DNA of 64,000 bases from JAWWPY01 sp033854735 (GCA_033854735.1 JAWWPY010000540.1:1-64000); one strand, 5' to 3'; counted from the first letter of the stretch, positions 15,497-24,185 are shown. Notes: a model not told the origin generated them from the letters alone. A program made the numbers and translations.

Positions 15497-16672
15497 GTGG
15501 ATGGTGTACTCGGCGCCTGCTCGCTGGAGGTTCTCAGGCAGCGCAAGAGCTTCAAGTGGCGGACCTACGCTCCGGACGTCCTGCCCGCCTTCGTGGCCGA
15601 GATGGACTTCGATCTCGCCGAGCAGATCAGCGAGACGGTGATCGCGGCGCTCGCGATCGGTGACTCCGGCTACCCCCATCAGGGGGCTCTCGGTGAGGCG
15701 TTCCGGGACTTCGCGGCGGGCCGGCTCGGCTGGTCACCCGACCCGGCCCGGGTTTTCGCCATCCCCGACGTGATGACCGGGCTCGTCGAGGTGGTCCAGG
15801 CGGTCACGCCCCCCGGTTCCAGCATCGTCATCAACCCCCCGGTCTATCCGCCGTTCTCGTTCCGGTTCGGCTTCGCCGGCCGCCGGATCGTCACGTCTCC
15901 GCTGGCCCGGGACAGCCAGGGCCGTTATGACCTGGACTTGGAGGCACTCGATGCGGCGCTGGCCGAACCGGGCGTGGCGGCGTACGTACTGTGCAGCCCG
16001 CACAACCCCACCGGCAGCGTCTGGTCGCGGGCCCAGCTTGAGGTAATCGGTGACATCTGCCAGCGCCGGGGCGTGGTCCTGCTGGTGGACGAGATCCACG
16101 CGCCGCTGGTTCTGCCCGGCGCGCGGTTCGTGCCCTTTCTGTCCATGGGACACGAGATCGACGCGCGGACGTTCAGCTTCACGTCAGCGTCGAAGGGCTG
16201 GAACATCCCCGGCCTCAAGTGCGGCCTCGCCATCGCCGGATCGGACCAGGGGGCCGCGCTCCTGAGGGAACGCTGGGAGGCGTTGCTCCCGTCCCACCTG
16301 GGCGTGCTCGGGTCTATCGCCGCCTACCGCGACGCTGTGGGATGGCTGGACGCGGTGCTGGCCCAGATCGACGAGAACCGCTGGCTGCTGGCGCGTCTGC
16401 TTCGCGAGCACCTCCCGCAGGTCGGCTACCTCCCGCCGCAAGCCAGCTTCCTGGCCTGGCTGGATTGCCGCGCCCTGGGCTTCGGTGACGATCCGGCCGC
16501 GGTGTTCCTGGACAAGGGCCTGCTGGCGGTCAGCCCGGGCCCCGACTTCGGTGCCGAGGGCCGCGGATTCGCCCGGCTGAACATGGGGACATCTCCCGCC
16601 CTGCTGGAGGAGGCGGTCCGGCGGATGACGGCGGCGGTCGAGGGCGCCGAGGTCCTGGCGGGCGGCCGCTAG
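15497..16672 (+). CDS. MalY/PatB-type PLP aminotransferase (cystathionine beta-lyase)
   Basis: A 391-residue fold-type I PLP enzyme. Visible: SFKWRTYAPDVLPAFVAEMDF (a MalY/PatB hallmark, quoted in part), NPPVYPPF, LCSPHNPTGSVW, VDEIHAPLVL and the Schiff-base lysine in FTSASKGWNIPGLK near residue 234. The family cleaves cystathionine or cysteine C-S bonds, or acts as a repressor partner. The start is uncertain: GTG 15497 fits the usual family N-terminus, GTG 15452 is also in frame, and neither has a ribosome site, so a leaderless message is possible. It is divergent from the AraC regulator. Confidence 0.88.
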   Translation: MDGVLGACSLEVLRQRKSFKWRTYAPDVLPAFVAEMDFDLAEQISETVIAALAIGDSGYPHQGALGEAFRDFAAGRLGWSPDPARVFAIPDVMTGLVEVVQAVTPPGSSIVINPPVYPPFSFRFGFAGRRIVTSPLARDSQGRYDLDLEALDAALAEPGVAAYVLCSPHNPTGSVWSRAQLEVIGDICQRRGVVLLVDEIHAPLVLPGARFVPFLSMGHEIDARTFSFTSASKGWNIPGLKCGLAIAGSDQGAALLRERWEALLPSHLGVLGSIAAYRDAVGWLDAVLAQIDENRWLLARLLREHLPQVGYLPPQASFLAWLDCRALGFGDDPAAVFLDKGLLAVSPGPDFGAEGRGFARLNMGTSPALLEEAVRRMTAAVEGAEVLAGGR

Positions 16673-16874
16673 GCCCGCCCAGGCCACCCTCTGGTGGCGT
16701 CGCTCCGCGCTCGCTACGTCACTCCGCGCCTCCACCTGGACTGTTGCCTTGGGCACCGAAGAATCTTTCGGCCCCAAAGCGACGATTGTGTCAAATATCC
16801 CATCTGGTCACCGGGCCGTTGGCATGTCAGGGTGAAGGTGAGGCCATTTTCCATGGTCAGGGCGTGGAGGGCCG

Positions 16875-18353
16875 ATGGGCAGGGATGTTCCAGCGATCAC
16901 AGTGAGCCAGCAGGACAGACGTCGCTACCGCAAGAAAATGCACAGTTGCCTAGATGTGCTGGCCCGGATGCTCCGCGAGTCCCGGTTCGATACCGGGCAG
17001 GAGCAGATGGGTCTCGAGATCGAGTTCAACCTGGTGGATGAGGCCGGCTCGCCGTCGATGAAGAGCATCGAGGCGCTGAAGGCGATCGACGACCCAGACT
17101 GGGCCGCCGAGCTGGGCCAGTTCAACCTGGAGATCAACGTGCCGCCGGGACCGCTGTCCGGCGATGCGCTGGCCCAGCTGGAGAGGCATGTCCGGGCCAG
17201 CATGGATCGCGCCGACCGGCGGGCGCGGGAGGTGGCCTGCCGGATAGCGATGATCGGTATCCTGCCCACGCTGGGCGAGTCCGACGTACGAGAGGAGTCG
17301 ATGTCGGCGCATCCGCGCTACTGGCTGCTGAATGAGCAGATCTTCGCGGCTCGCGGCGAGGACGCGCGGATCCAGATCGAGGGTCCCGAGCAGTTGCTCA
17401 CCCATGTGGACAACATCATGCCGGAGGCCGCCTGCACCAGCGTCCAATGTCATCTGCAGGTCAGCCCGGAGGCGTTCGGCAATTACTGGAACGCCGCCCA
17501 GGCCGTGGCGGGCGTGCAGGTCGCGCTGGCCGCGAATTCGCCGTTCCTGTTCGGCCGGGAATTGTGGCGGGAGACCAGGATCACACTGTTCCAGCAGGCT
17601 ACCGACACCCGCCCAGAAGAGCTGCAGGCGCAAGGGGTGCGGCCCAGGGTGTGGTTCGGGGAACGGTGGATCACTTCGGTCTTTGACCTGTTCGAAGAGA
17701 ACATCCGCTATTTCCCGGCGCTGCTGCCGCTCTGCGAGGACGAGGATCCAGTGACCCAGCTCGAACAGGGCCGCACTCCGGAGCTGGCCGAGCTGACTCT
17801 GCACAACGGCACCGTGTACCGGTGGAACCGTCCCGTGTACGCGGTGGTGGACGGCCAGCCGCACCTACGGGTCGAGAACCGGGTGCTGCCGGCCGGCCCC
17901 ACGGTCGCGGACGTGGTCGCCAACGCGGCCTTCTATTACGGCCTGGTCCGGGCGCTCGCCGAGGCGGAACGGCCGATCTGGACGAGGATGTCCTTCGCGG
18001 CGGCGGGGGACAACCTGTTCGAGGCGGCCAGGCACGGGATCGACGCCCACCTTTACTGGCCCGGGCTCGGCGTCGTCCCGGCGACCGAGCTCACCCTGCG
18101 CAGCCTGCTTCCGCTGGCGCGGGACGGGCTACGCCGGTGGGGAGTGGACCAGGGTTACGCGGAGCGGAGCCTGGGCATCATCGAGCAGCGCTGCCTGGCC
18201 GGCCGGACCGGTGCGACCTGGCAGGCCGATACGGTGCATGCCCTGGAGCGGGGGGGCGGGCTGTCCAGGACCGCGGCCCTCCGGCAGATGACACAGCGCT
18301 ACATCGAGCACATGCACACCAACGAACCCGTACATACCTGGCCTACCGGGTAA
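16875..18353 (+). CDS. Glutamate-cysteine ligase-like (GCS2 family) protein
   Basis: A 492-residue ATP-grasp-like carboxylate-amine ligase of the GCS2/YbdK superfamily. It has MGLEIEFNLVDE near residue 45 (metal-binding acidic strand), FNLEINVPPGPL near 85, the LLTHVDNIMPEAACTSVQCHLQVS core near 180-205, and RVENRVLPAGPT near 345. ATG 16875 follows GGAGGG. Actinomycetes make mycothiol rather than glutathione, so the real substrate need not be cysteine. It stands alone between the aminotransferase and the lipoprotein gene. The family call is firm; the reaction is inferred. Confidence 0.85.
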   Translation: MGRDVPAITVSQQDRRRYRKKMHSCLDVLARMLRESRFDTGQEQMGLEIEFNLVDEAGSPSMKSIEALKAIDDPDWAAELGQFNLEINVPPGPLSGDALAQLERHVRASMDRADRRAREVACRIAMIGILPTLGESDVREESMSAHPRYWLLNEQIFAARGEDARIQIEGPEQLLTHVDNIMPEAACTSVQCHLQVSPEAFGNYWNAAQAVAGVQVALAANSPFLFGRELWRETRITLFQQATDTRPEELQAQGVRPRVWFGERWITSVFDLFEENIRYFPALLPLCEDEDPVTQLEQGRTPELAELTLHNGTVYRWNRPVYAVVDGQPHLRVENRVLPAGPTVADVVANAAFYYGLVRALAEAERPIWTRMSFAAAGDNLFEAARHGIDAHLYWPGLGVVPATELTLRSLLPLARDGLRRWGVDQGYAERSLGIIEQRCLAGRTGATWQADTVHALERGGGLSRTAALRQMTQRYIEHMHTNEPVHTWPTG

Positions 18354-18588
18354 ACCCGGGGTTGGGGGATGCGGCCCCATGCCTTCAGGGACGGCCGGTA
18401 TGCGTACGTAGCACATGAGTCCGACGCGCGGCGGCCTGGATCCACGGTAGGCCGGGCCTGTGCCCGGTGGATGCGGGGCCGGGGAGCATACTTGTGCTCA
18501 CTGACCGCAACGGAATAACTCTGGGAGAATACGCGGCAGCAGTTCCGAGTGAGCCTGAAGTACCGCATCGGGCGGGAGTGGTGCCGTA

Positions 18589-19602
18589 CTGGGAACGGTC
18601 AGGAGCCTCGTCGCCCGGGCGTGGGCCGCCCACCCGGTCGTCGTTGTCGCCGGGCTCGTCGCGGCCGGCCTGGCCGTGTCGGGCTGCGGCGGCGGCAGCA
18701 GCGCGCCCAAGGCCACCCGGGCGCCTGCCCCAAGCCCAACCCGGCACATCGCGAAGCAGTTGCGGTCCCCGTTCACGGGAGAGCCGGTGAAGTCACTCGG
18801 CCGGGTGCTGGCCGTGAAGATCGACAACATCGCGGCGGCGCGCCCACCGACCGGCCTGACCCGTGCCGACATCGTCTACCTCCTGCCGGTCGAGGGGGGC
18901 CTAAGCCGGATCTTCGCGGTGTTCTCGAGCCACTTTCCCCCGGTCGTCGGGCCAGTGCGCAGCGCCAGGGAGGACGACCTGGAGCTGCTGCGCCAGTTCG
19001 GCCGGCCCGCTTTCGCCTACTCGGGTGCCCAGCCGGAACTCGTGCCGGTAGTCCATCGGGCCCGGATCGTCGATCTCTACGCTGGCACCGCCGGCGGCTA
19101 TTACCGTGACCCGAACCGGTTCGCGCCGCACAACCTCTATGCGCACACGCGGCAACTGGTCGCTGAGGCGCGCGGGGCGAGCACCGCCCACAACATCGGG
19201 TTCAGGTTCGGGCCGGCGCCGGCCGGCGGCACGGTCACCGCGTCCGCGTCCGCCGCCTACTCGGCCGCCTCGTTCACGTTCCGGTGGTCGGCGGCCGGGG
19301 CGCGGTGGATGGTCTGGATGGACGGCTCGCCCGCGGGCACCACCGAGGACGGCCAGCTGAGCGCGGCCACCGTCGTCATCCAGTACACAACGGTGCGCAC
19401 CTCCCGGTTCCTCGAACAGGGGGTAGCGCCGCCATACGCGGAGAGCACCGGTTCCGGCTCCGCGCTGGTGTTGCGCGACGGCGAAGAGTGGCACGCGCAC
19501 TGGGCCCGGCCCAGTGCCGGCGGTACCACGTTCAGCACGGCCTCGGGCCAGCCGATGACGTTCGCCCGCGGCCAGGTCTGGATCGTCCTCGCCGCCCGGT
19601 AG
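18589..19602 (+). CDS. DUF3048 (YerB-like) lipoprotein, apparent CTG start
   Basis: A 337-residue secreted lipoprotein. A signal peptide reads through positively charged RSLVARAWAAHP, a hydrophobic VVVVAGLVAAGLAV core and the lipobox VSGC (Cys about residue 32). The DUF3048 domain follows: VLAVKIDNIAAARPPTGLTRADIVY, GGLSRIFAVF and VGPVRSAREDDLELL. It ends in the C-terminal DUF3048 part (SGQPMTFARGQVWI). The signal peptide frame has no ATG, GTG or TTG; CTG 18589 after GGGAG (10 nt) is the only reasonable start. GTG 18676 would remove the signal and start at the lipobox. The function of DUF3048 is unknown. Confidence 0.82.
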   Translation: MGTVRSLVARAWAAHPVVVVAGLVAAGLAVSGCGGGSSAPKATRAPAPSPTRHIAKQLRSPFTGEPVKSLGRVLAVKIDNIAAARPPTGLTRADIVYLLPVEGGLSRIFAVFSSHFPPVVGPVRSAREDDLELLRQFGRPAFAYSGAQPELVPVVHRARIVDLYAGTAGGYYRDPNRFAPHNLYAHTRQLVAEARGASTAHNIGFRFGPAPAGGTVTASASAAYSAASFTFRWSAAGARWMVWMDGSPAGTTEDGQLSAATVVIQYTTVRTSRFLEQGVAPPYAESTGSGSALVLRDGEEWHAHWARPSAGGTTFSTASGQPMTFARGQVWIVLAAR

Positions 19603-19628
19603 CGCGCCAGGGCGTACGCTGCGACGTT

Positions 19629-20492
19629 GTGCTCCCTCACGTCGTCGCGATCCGCTATGTCACGCCGCTGCGCGAAGGTGGATCGCTGCCGGGGCTGATG
19701 GAGGCCGACGACCTGGGCACCTATGTGGTGAAGTTCCGCGGCGCGGGCCAGGGGCGCAAGGCGCTCATCGCCGAGGTGATCAGCGCGCGGCTGGCCCGGG
19801 CCTGCGGCCTGGCGGTGCCGGACCTGGTGACCGTGGACGTGGATCCGGCGCTCGCCCCCGGCGAGCCGGATCAGGAGGTGCAGGATCTGCTGCGGGCCAG
19901 CCCGGGGCTCAATCTGGGGGTCGACTACCTGCCCGGTGCGCTGGACTTCGACACCGCCATGGGCGGGGTGGACCAGGCCCTGGCCGGCCGGGTGATGTGG
20001 TTCGACGCGCTGGTGGGCAACGCCGACAGGTCGTGGCGCAATCCGAACATGCTGCTGTGGCACGGAAAGCTCTATCTCATTGATCACGGGGCAACGCTGA
20101 CGTTCCATCACCGGTGGGAGACCGCGGCGGCGTCCGTAGCCCGCCCGTACGACGCTGGTGACCATGCGCTGGTCGGCTGCGGCGCCCGGATTGACGAGGC
20201 TGACCGGGAACTTTCCGTTGCGGTCGATGAGGACGTGCTGCGCGAGGCGACCGCGGAAATTCCCGAGGAGTGGCTGGTGGATGAGCCTGGTTTCGACCGG
20301 CCCGATCAGGTGCGCGCCGCCTACGTCAGCCAACTGTCCGGGCGGCTGGGCGCGCGGCAGGCCTGGCTGCCAGGCCTGCGGGCCGCGGCGGCCAGTGGGA
20401 CTCCCCGCGCCGAGCCGGGAGGGGCCCGGCGGGGCAGGCCAGCCTGGCTTGCCGGCCCACGGGACCATTCCTGTGCCGGGCCACAGCCATGA
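19629..20492 (+). CDS. HipA-like kinase-fold protein
   Basis: A 287-residue protein of the short HipA-like kinase family. It has an ATP-lysine strand YVVKFRGAGQG near residue 36, a helix AEVISARLARACGLAVPD, the catalytic-loop equivalent WFDALVGNADRSWRNPN near 131-147, and the DFG-like LIDHGATL near 156. It lacks the N-terminal HipA Couple_hipA domain, and no HipB-like antitoxin is adjacent. GTG 19629 follows the lipoprotein by 26 bp. The stop overlaps the DUF3037 gene by ATGA, a pairing I know as recurrent in actinomycetes. The target of phosphorylation is unknown. The last 40 residues are Gly/Arg/Pro-rich. Confidence 0.85.
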   Translation: MLPHVVAIRYVTPLREGGSLPGLMEADDLGTYVVKFRGAGQGRKALIAEVISARLARACGLAVPDLVTVDVDPALAPGEPDQEVQDLLRASPGLNLGVDYLPGALDFDTAMGGVDQALAGRVMWFDALVGNADRSWRNPNMLLWHGKLYLIDHGATLTFHHRWETAAASVARPYDAGDHALVGCGARIDEADRELSVAVDEDVLREATAEIPEEWLVDEPGFDRPDQVRAAYVSQLSGRLGARQAWLPGLRAAAASGTPRAEPGGARRGRPAWLAGPRDHSCAGPQP

Positions 20493-20887
20493 CCGGCGAA
20501 CGGCATGCTTTCGAGTACGCAGTGCTCCGGGTGGTGCCCCGGGTGGACCGCGGGGAGACCATGAACGCCGGCATCCTGCTCTACTGCCGGCCCCTGAAAT
20601 ACCTCGGCGCCCGCGTGTTCCTCGACGTTGGCCGGCTGCGTGCTCTGGACCCTGCTGCGGACGTGGCCGCGATCGAGCGCGCTCTGCACGCGGCCGCAGA
20701 GGTGTGCGGGCCGGACGCACCACCCGGGCCGCTCGGCCTGGAGGACATCGGCCGCCGGTTCCGCTGGCTCACCGCCCCCAGGAGCACCGTGGTCCAGCCC
20801 GGGCCGGTGCACACCGGGCTGACCAGAGACCCGGACGCGGAGGCCCAGCACCTGCTGGAACTGCTCGTCCTGCCGACGGTCCCGTGA
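20489..20887 (+). CDS. DUF3037 protein, partner of the HipA-like kinase
   Basis: A 132-residue DUF3037 protein. The N-terminus FEYAVLRVVPRVDRGETMNAGILLYC (named here in part) is the family hallmark, with the acidic helix DPAADVAAIERALHAAAEVC and the central IGRRFRWLTAPRSTVVQPGPVHTG. It overlaps the HipA-like gene by 4 nt, so the two are made together and probably interact. Its final codons and stop lie inside a 20-bp tandem repeat array. The biochemical role of DUF3037 is unknown; by position it may act as the regulator or substrate of the kinase. Confidence 0.85.
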   Translation: MTGERHAFEYAVLRVVPRVDRGETMNAGILLYCRPLKYLGARVFLDVGRLRALDPAADVAAIERALHAAAEVCGPDAPPGPLGLEDIGRRFRWLTAPRSTVVQPGPVHTGLTRDPDAEAQHLLELLVLPTVP

Positions 20888-20978
20888 GGTCCCGGCTCGT
20901 CCCGCGAAGTCCCGGCTCGTCCCGTGAGGTCCCGGCTCGTCCCGTGAGGTCCCGGCTTGTCCCGTGAGGTCCCGGCGG
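20879..20978. repeat. 20-bp tandem repeat, 5 copies, over a stop codon
   Basis: Five units of consensus GTCCCGTGAGGTCCCGGCTC. The TGA in the first unit is the stop of the DUF3037 gene. The unit is not a multiple of three. No spacers, so not CRISPR. Confidence 0.92.
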
Positions 20979-21067
20979 GTCACCGCGGAGCATGGGGCCT
21001 GGCCGACCGTAAATGTCAGACCCTGCTGGGAGCATGGCCGCTAGCAGTCGGCCAGCGAGGAGCGCCC

Positions 21068-22063
21068 ATGTCCTCAGGAACGTTTACCATCACGCCGAGA
21101 GGGCCGTTCTCGCTGGCCGAGGCGGCCGCGTTCGGCTTCGGCCAGCGCGACGCCCAGGGCGGGGACGGCGGTATGCGCCTGGCGTTCTGCCTGGACGGCT
21201 ACCAGGCACACGTTGGCGTTGAGGTCCGGCAGGCCCCGCCGGGCGACACCGGCGCCGCTGAGGTGCACGGCATGTTCCGCGGGCCCGGGGACGTCGACCC
21301 AGACGCGGTGCGGCGCCAGGTCGCCCGCGTTCTGTCCCTTGACCACGACGGCGCGGAGTTTCTGCGAGTAGGCGAGCGGGACCCGGTCATCGGCAGGCTG
21401 CAGGCGGCTGCGCCGGGGCTGCGGCCGCCCTTGTTCTACTCGCCGTACGAGGCGGCCGCCTGGTCGGTGCTGAGCGCCCGGCGCCCGCCGCGCCAGATGG
21501 CGCAGGTCCGCGATCGGCTGAGCGAAGCGCATGGTGCCGTCTTCGACCTGGACGGCGTGCGGCTGGCCGCGTTCCCGGCGCCCGGCCAGCTGCTGGGAAT
21601 CGAGTCGTTCCCGGGCGTCCCCGATGAGAAGCTGCGGCGGCTGCACGGCGTCGCGCACGCAGCGCTGGAGGGCCGGCTGGACGTCGGCCATCTCATGAAG
21701 CAGGGTCCCGAGGTCGCCATGGCGGAGCTGCAATCGATCAAGGGAATCGGCCCGTTCTACAGCGCGCTCATCGTGGTCCGCGGCACCGGGTTCACCGACG
21801 TGCTGCCGGTCGGCGAACCCAAGGTCCTGGCCTTGGCTGCTCGCCTGTACCAGTTGGCCGGCCCGCCGTCGGAGGCGGAGTTCCGCGAGCTCGCCGAGGT
21901 GTGGAAACCCTTCCGGACCTGGGCCGTCGTCCTCATCCGGGCCGCCGCCCGGCGCATTCTCGACGATGAACGGCTATCCGGCGGGGAAATACCGATCGAT
22001 GAAGCCGTTGCGGAATTTGCCGGCCGGGTCGACCCGGCCCAGCCGGGCGCGGAAGTCGGGTGA
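21068..22063 (+). CDS. DNA-3-methyladenine glycosylase-like HhH-GPD protein
   Basis: A 331-residue AlkA-like base-excision enzyme. An N-terminal beta domain (about 1-110) precedes the helical HhH-GPD domain: YSPYEAAAWSVLSARRPPRQ, then the hairpin LQSIKGIGPFYSALIVVRGTG near 220-240. Where AlkA has its catalytic Asp (LPDD), this protein reads LPVGEP, so Gly or Glu occupies the position. ATG 21068 follows GAGGAG by 5 nt. Its last 30 codons overlap, antisense, the end of the AldO-like gene; that tail is poorly conserved in appearance. It may bind rather than excise alkylated bases, or use the Glu. Confidence 0.83.
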   Translation: MSSGTFTITPRGPFSLAEAAAFGFGQRDAQGGDGGMRLAFCLDGYQAHVGVEVRQAPPGDTGAAEVHGMFRGPGDVDPDAVRRQVARVLSLDHDGAEFLRVGERDPVIGRLQAAAPGLRPPLFYSPYEAAAWSVLSARRPPRQMAQVRDRLSEAHGAVFDLDGVRLAAFPAPGQLLGIESFPGVPDEKLRRLHGVAHAALEGRLDVGHLMKQGPEVAMAELQSIKGIGPFYSALIVVRGTGFTDVLPVGEPKVLALAARLYQLAGPPSEAEFRELAEVWKPFRTWAVVLIRAAARRILDDERLSGGEIPIDEAVAEFAGRVDPAQPGAEVG

Positions 22064-23329
22064 GCGTTCGTACCGCGCGTTGACGGCCGCTGCGGGCATG
22101 GTGAAGAGCTTTCCCCAGTGCGGCCTCGCCCCGAGGGGGGCGAGGCGGTCCTCAATCGCGGCTGCCGCCTTGGTCACGGCGGCGATGTCGTCAACCCAGG
22201 TGAAGTGCAGCGCGACGGTGTCCCGTTGGTAGCTCGGGCTCATCCACAGCTCATCCGCGGCGACGGTGCGGACCTCTGAGATCAGCAGGAGAGGCGCAAT
22301 GCGCTCGCCCAGGCCAGCGACCGCCTCTAGCGCGTCCGCTGCCACGTGCCGCGCCAGCAGGTACTCGGACTGGATCTCCGCACCGCTGCTCGGCGTGAAG
22401 TCGAGCCGGAAATGCGGGAGCCGCTCATGCCAGGGCCCGGGTACCCCGAGCTGCTGCGTGGCATAGCGGGTCGGCTCGCCGGGGATGGGGTGCCGGGGCT
22501 GGCGGGCCAGCTTCGCGCCCATCCACCGGGGCTCCGGTTTCCAGGAGCGGTCCTCGCCGATCCGGCGCTTGAGCCACAGCAACCGGTGCCGGGGTCCCTG
22601 CCATCTGGTGAACACGCTCACGCTGTACGCGCTGGAGAAGATCTCGTCGAAGTGAGCCGTCAGCTGCTCGGCCGGCAGGTCGTCGTAGACATACTGCTGA
22701 ACGTCGAAATCCGGGACGATGTCCAGGGTCAGCTTGGTGACGATACCGAACGCGCCCAGGCCGACCACGGCGGCGCGGAAGTGATCGCCGTCGGCGTCCC
22801 GGCGCAGGACGGCCTGGTCGCCGTCAGCCGTGATCATCTCGATGGCCGCGACAGCCGTCGCGAGGTTGCCGTTGGTGTTCCCGGAGCCGTGCGTCGCGGT
22901 CGCGCAGGCGCCGGCCACCGAGATGTGAGGCAGCGATGCCAGGTTGTGCAGGGCCCAGCCCTCAGCGTGCAGCCGCTGGGCCAGTTCCCCGTACCGGATC
23001 CCGGCACCAACGGTGACCGTCGCCCGGTCCGGGTCGATATCCATGACCGGCGGGAGATCAGCGACCGAGACGAGCACTCCCGCCGTATCGGCGATGCGGT
23101 TGAACGAGTGCCCGGAGCCGAGGGCGCGCACCTGGTCGCTCCGGGAGACCAGGTCCTGGAGTTCGTCCACGCTGTGCGGCCGGTGCACCCGGTCGGCGCG
23201 GTAGACCACATTGCCAGCCCAGTTAGTCGGCCGCCCGGTCACCGCGCACCATCCCTCCGTTGCCAGCCCGGCAATTCTCGCGCGAGCAGCCTCGGCGCCT
23301 CGATCCGGGCCACCCCCCTTACCGGCCAC
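21974..23329 (-). CDS. FAD-linked alditol oxidase-like protein
   Basis: A 451-residue VAO-family flavoprotein. The FAD domain has VRALGSGHSFNRIADTAG, where the His is the covalent flavin site of alditol oxidases, then GAGIRYGELAQRL and LPHISVAGACATATHGSG. The substrate domain is of the D-arabinono-lactone oxidase type, with HFTW near residue 384 and HWGKLF near 412, matching AldO/xylitol oxidase. It should oxidise a sugar alcohol with O2, giving H2O2. The start GTG 23329 gives a normal length. The conserved C-terminus overlaps the glycosylase gene by 90 bp tail to tail. Confidence 0.9.
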   Translation of the reverse strand: MAGKGGGPDRGAEAARARIAGLATEGWCAVTGRPTNWAGNVVYRADRVHRPHSVDELQDLVSRSDQVRALGSGHSFNRIADTAGVLVSVADLPPVMDIDPDRATVTVGAGIRYGELAQRLHAEGWALHNLASLPHISVAGACATATHGSGNTNGNLATAVAAIEMITADGDQAVLRRDADGDHFRAAVVGLGAFGIVTKLTLDIVPDFDVQQYVYDDLPAEQLTAHFDEIFSSAYSVSVFTRWQGPRHRLLWLKRRIGEDRSWKPEPRWMGAKLARQPRHPIPGEPTRYATQQLGVPGPWHERLPHFRLDFTPSSGAEIQSEYLLARHVAADALEAVAGLGERIAPLLLISEVRTVAADELWMSPSYQRDTVALHFTWVDDIAAVTKAAAAIEDRLAPLGARPHWGKLFTMPAAAVNARYERSPDFRARLGRVDPAGKFRNGFIDRYFPAG

Positions 23330-23491
23330 CAGCCGTGCGCACGGCTGCCGCCGGCCGATGCCCCGTGGGGATTATCGGTCAGAATTGGCTGGTAGGAATG
23401 GACGAGGCTGCACCCATCATGACAACGGGAGGTCGGCAACGATGCATGACGTGAGGGCAACCGCCCGGCGGGCGGGAGACGGGCCGTCTCG

Positions 23492-23758
23492 ATGAACTTC
23501 CTGGTGATCTGCCGGCCAGTGCCCGACGCCGACGAATCCCTCTTCGGGCGGCTCCTTCCCGAGGAGCTGGCCGCCATGCGCAGCCTGAAGGCCAAAGGCG
23601 CGCTCGTCCAGGCCTGGAGTCCCGGCCGGCCAGGTGCGGTGCTGATCCTGGAGGCACCCGATCTGGCTGGCGCCACGAGTGTTACCGCCGGGCTCCCGCT
23701 CGCCGCTGCGGGCGTCATCGCCACGGAGATCATCCCCTTGCACCCGGTGGATCTCTAA
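23492..23758 (+). CDS. Small muconolactone isomerase-like / dimeric barrel protein
   Basis: An 88-residue protein with a ferredoxin-like alpha+beta pattern: MNFLVICRPVPD strand, a helix around LLPEELAAMRSLKAKG, strands LVQAWSPGRPGAVLILEA, and a final helix-strand ending in IIPLHPV. This resembles the muconolactone isomerase/YciI-like small dimeric barrels that occur as stand-alone genes in actinomycetes. The ribosome site is weak. It is on the plus strand between the AldO-like gene and the ArsR operon. No catalytic function can be assigned. Confidence 0.7.
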   Translation: MNFLVICRPVPDADESLFGRLLPEELAAMRSLKAKGALVQAWSPGRPGAVLILEAPDLAGATSVTAGLPLAAAGVIATEIIPLHPVDL

Positions 23759-23814
23759 GCAGTCCGGGCCACGCCGGCGAGGGACGTGCGCGCGGTGGTC
23801 ACGCTGACGCATGG

Positions 23815-23849
23815 ATGCCTTGACAGGCATATAACTGGATGGGCATAAT
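23815..23849 (+). promoter_or_regulatory. ArsR operon promoter with overlapping operator; leaderless
   Basis: TTGACA at 23820-23825 and CATAAT at 23844-23849 are 18 bp apart. The inverted repeat ATGCCT-TGAC-AGGCAT (23815-23830) covers the -35 and is a likely ArsR site. The GTG start at 23856 is 7 bp after the -10, so the transcript probably has no leader. Confidence 0.65.
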
Positions 23850-23855
23850 GGGGGG

Positions 23856-24185
23856 GTGACGACGGTATTCGAGGTGCTCGCTGAGCCCCGGCGGCGCCAG
23901 ATCCTCGACCTGGTGCGTGACCGGGAGCGCTCGGTAGGCGAGCTTGTGACTGAGTTGTCGGCGACCCAGCCCGCCGTGTCCAAGCATCTGCGGGTGCTGC
24001 GTGAGGCCGGGCTGGTCGAGGCGCGCGTGGACGAGCAGCGGCGGCTCTACCGGCTGCGCCTGGCCCCGCTGCGCGAGCTCGACGCGTGGCTGGCCCCCTA
24101 CCGCGGGATGTGGGCCGCCAGCCTGGACAAGCTCGAAGCCCACCTCGACGAGATGGACCACGACGAGCGGAGGAAGCCCAGATGA
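23856..24185 (+). CDS. ArsR-family transcriptional regulator
   Basis: A 109-residue winged-helix repressor. The recognition region is SVGELVTELSATQPAVSKHLRVL, read at about residues 28-50, followed by the wing VEARVDEQRRLYRLR. The C-terminus carries LRELDAWLAPYRGMWAASLDKLEAHLDEM, the non-metal-binding tail of ArsR proteins paired with SRPBCC genes. No CxC metal motif is present. The GTG start is placed 7 bp after a good -10, suggesting a leaderless message. The stop overlaps the SRPBCC start by ATGA. It likely represses this two-gene operon. Confidence 0.92.
   Translation: MTTVFEVLAEPRRRQILDLVRDRERSVGELVTELSATQPAVSKHLRVLREAGLVEARVDEQRRLYRLRLAPLRELDAWLAPYRGMWAASLDKLEAHLDEMDHDERRKPR

Noticed and set aside
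16752..16767. CCGAA...TTCGG near the GCS2-like gene as an operator
   Set aside because: Five-base arms only, no promoter next to it.
19257..20723. 488-codon open frame antisense to the HipA-like gene
   Set aside because: It is the shadow of a GC-rich gene; it is low-complexity, Arg/Gly/His/Pro-rich, with no recognisable domain, while the plus strand has clear HipA-like and DUF3037 motifs.
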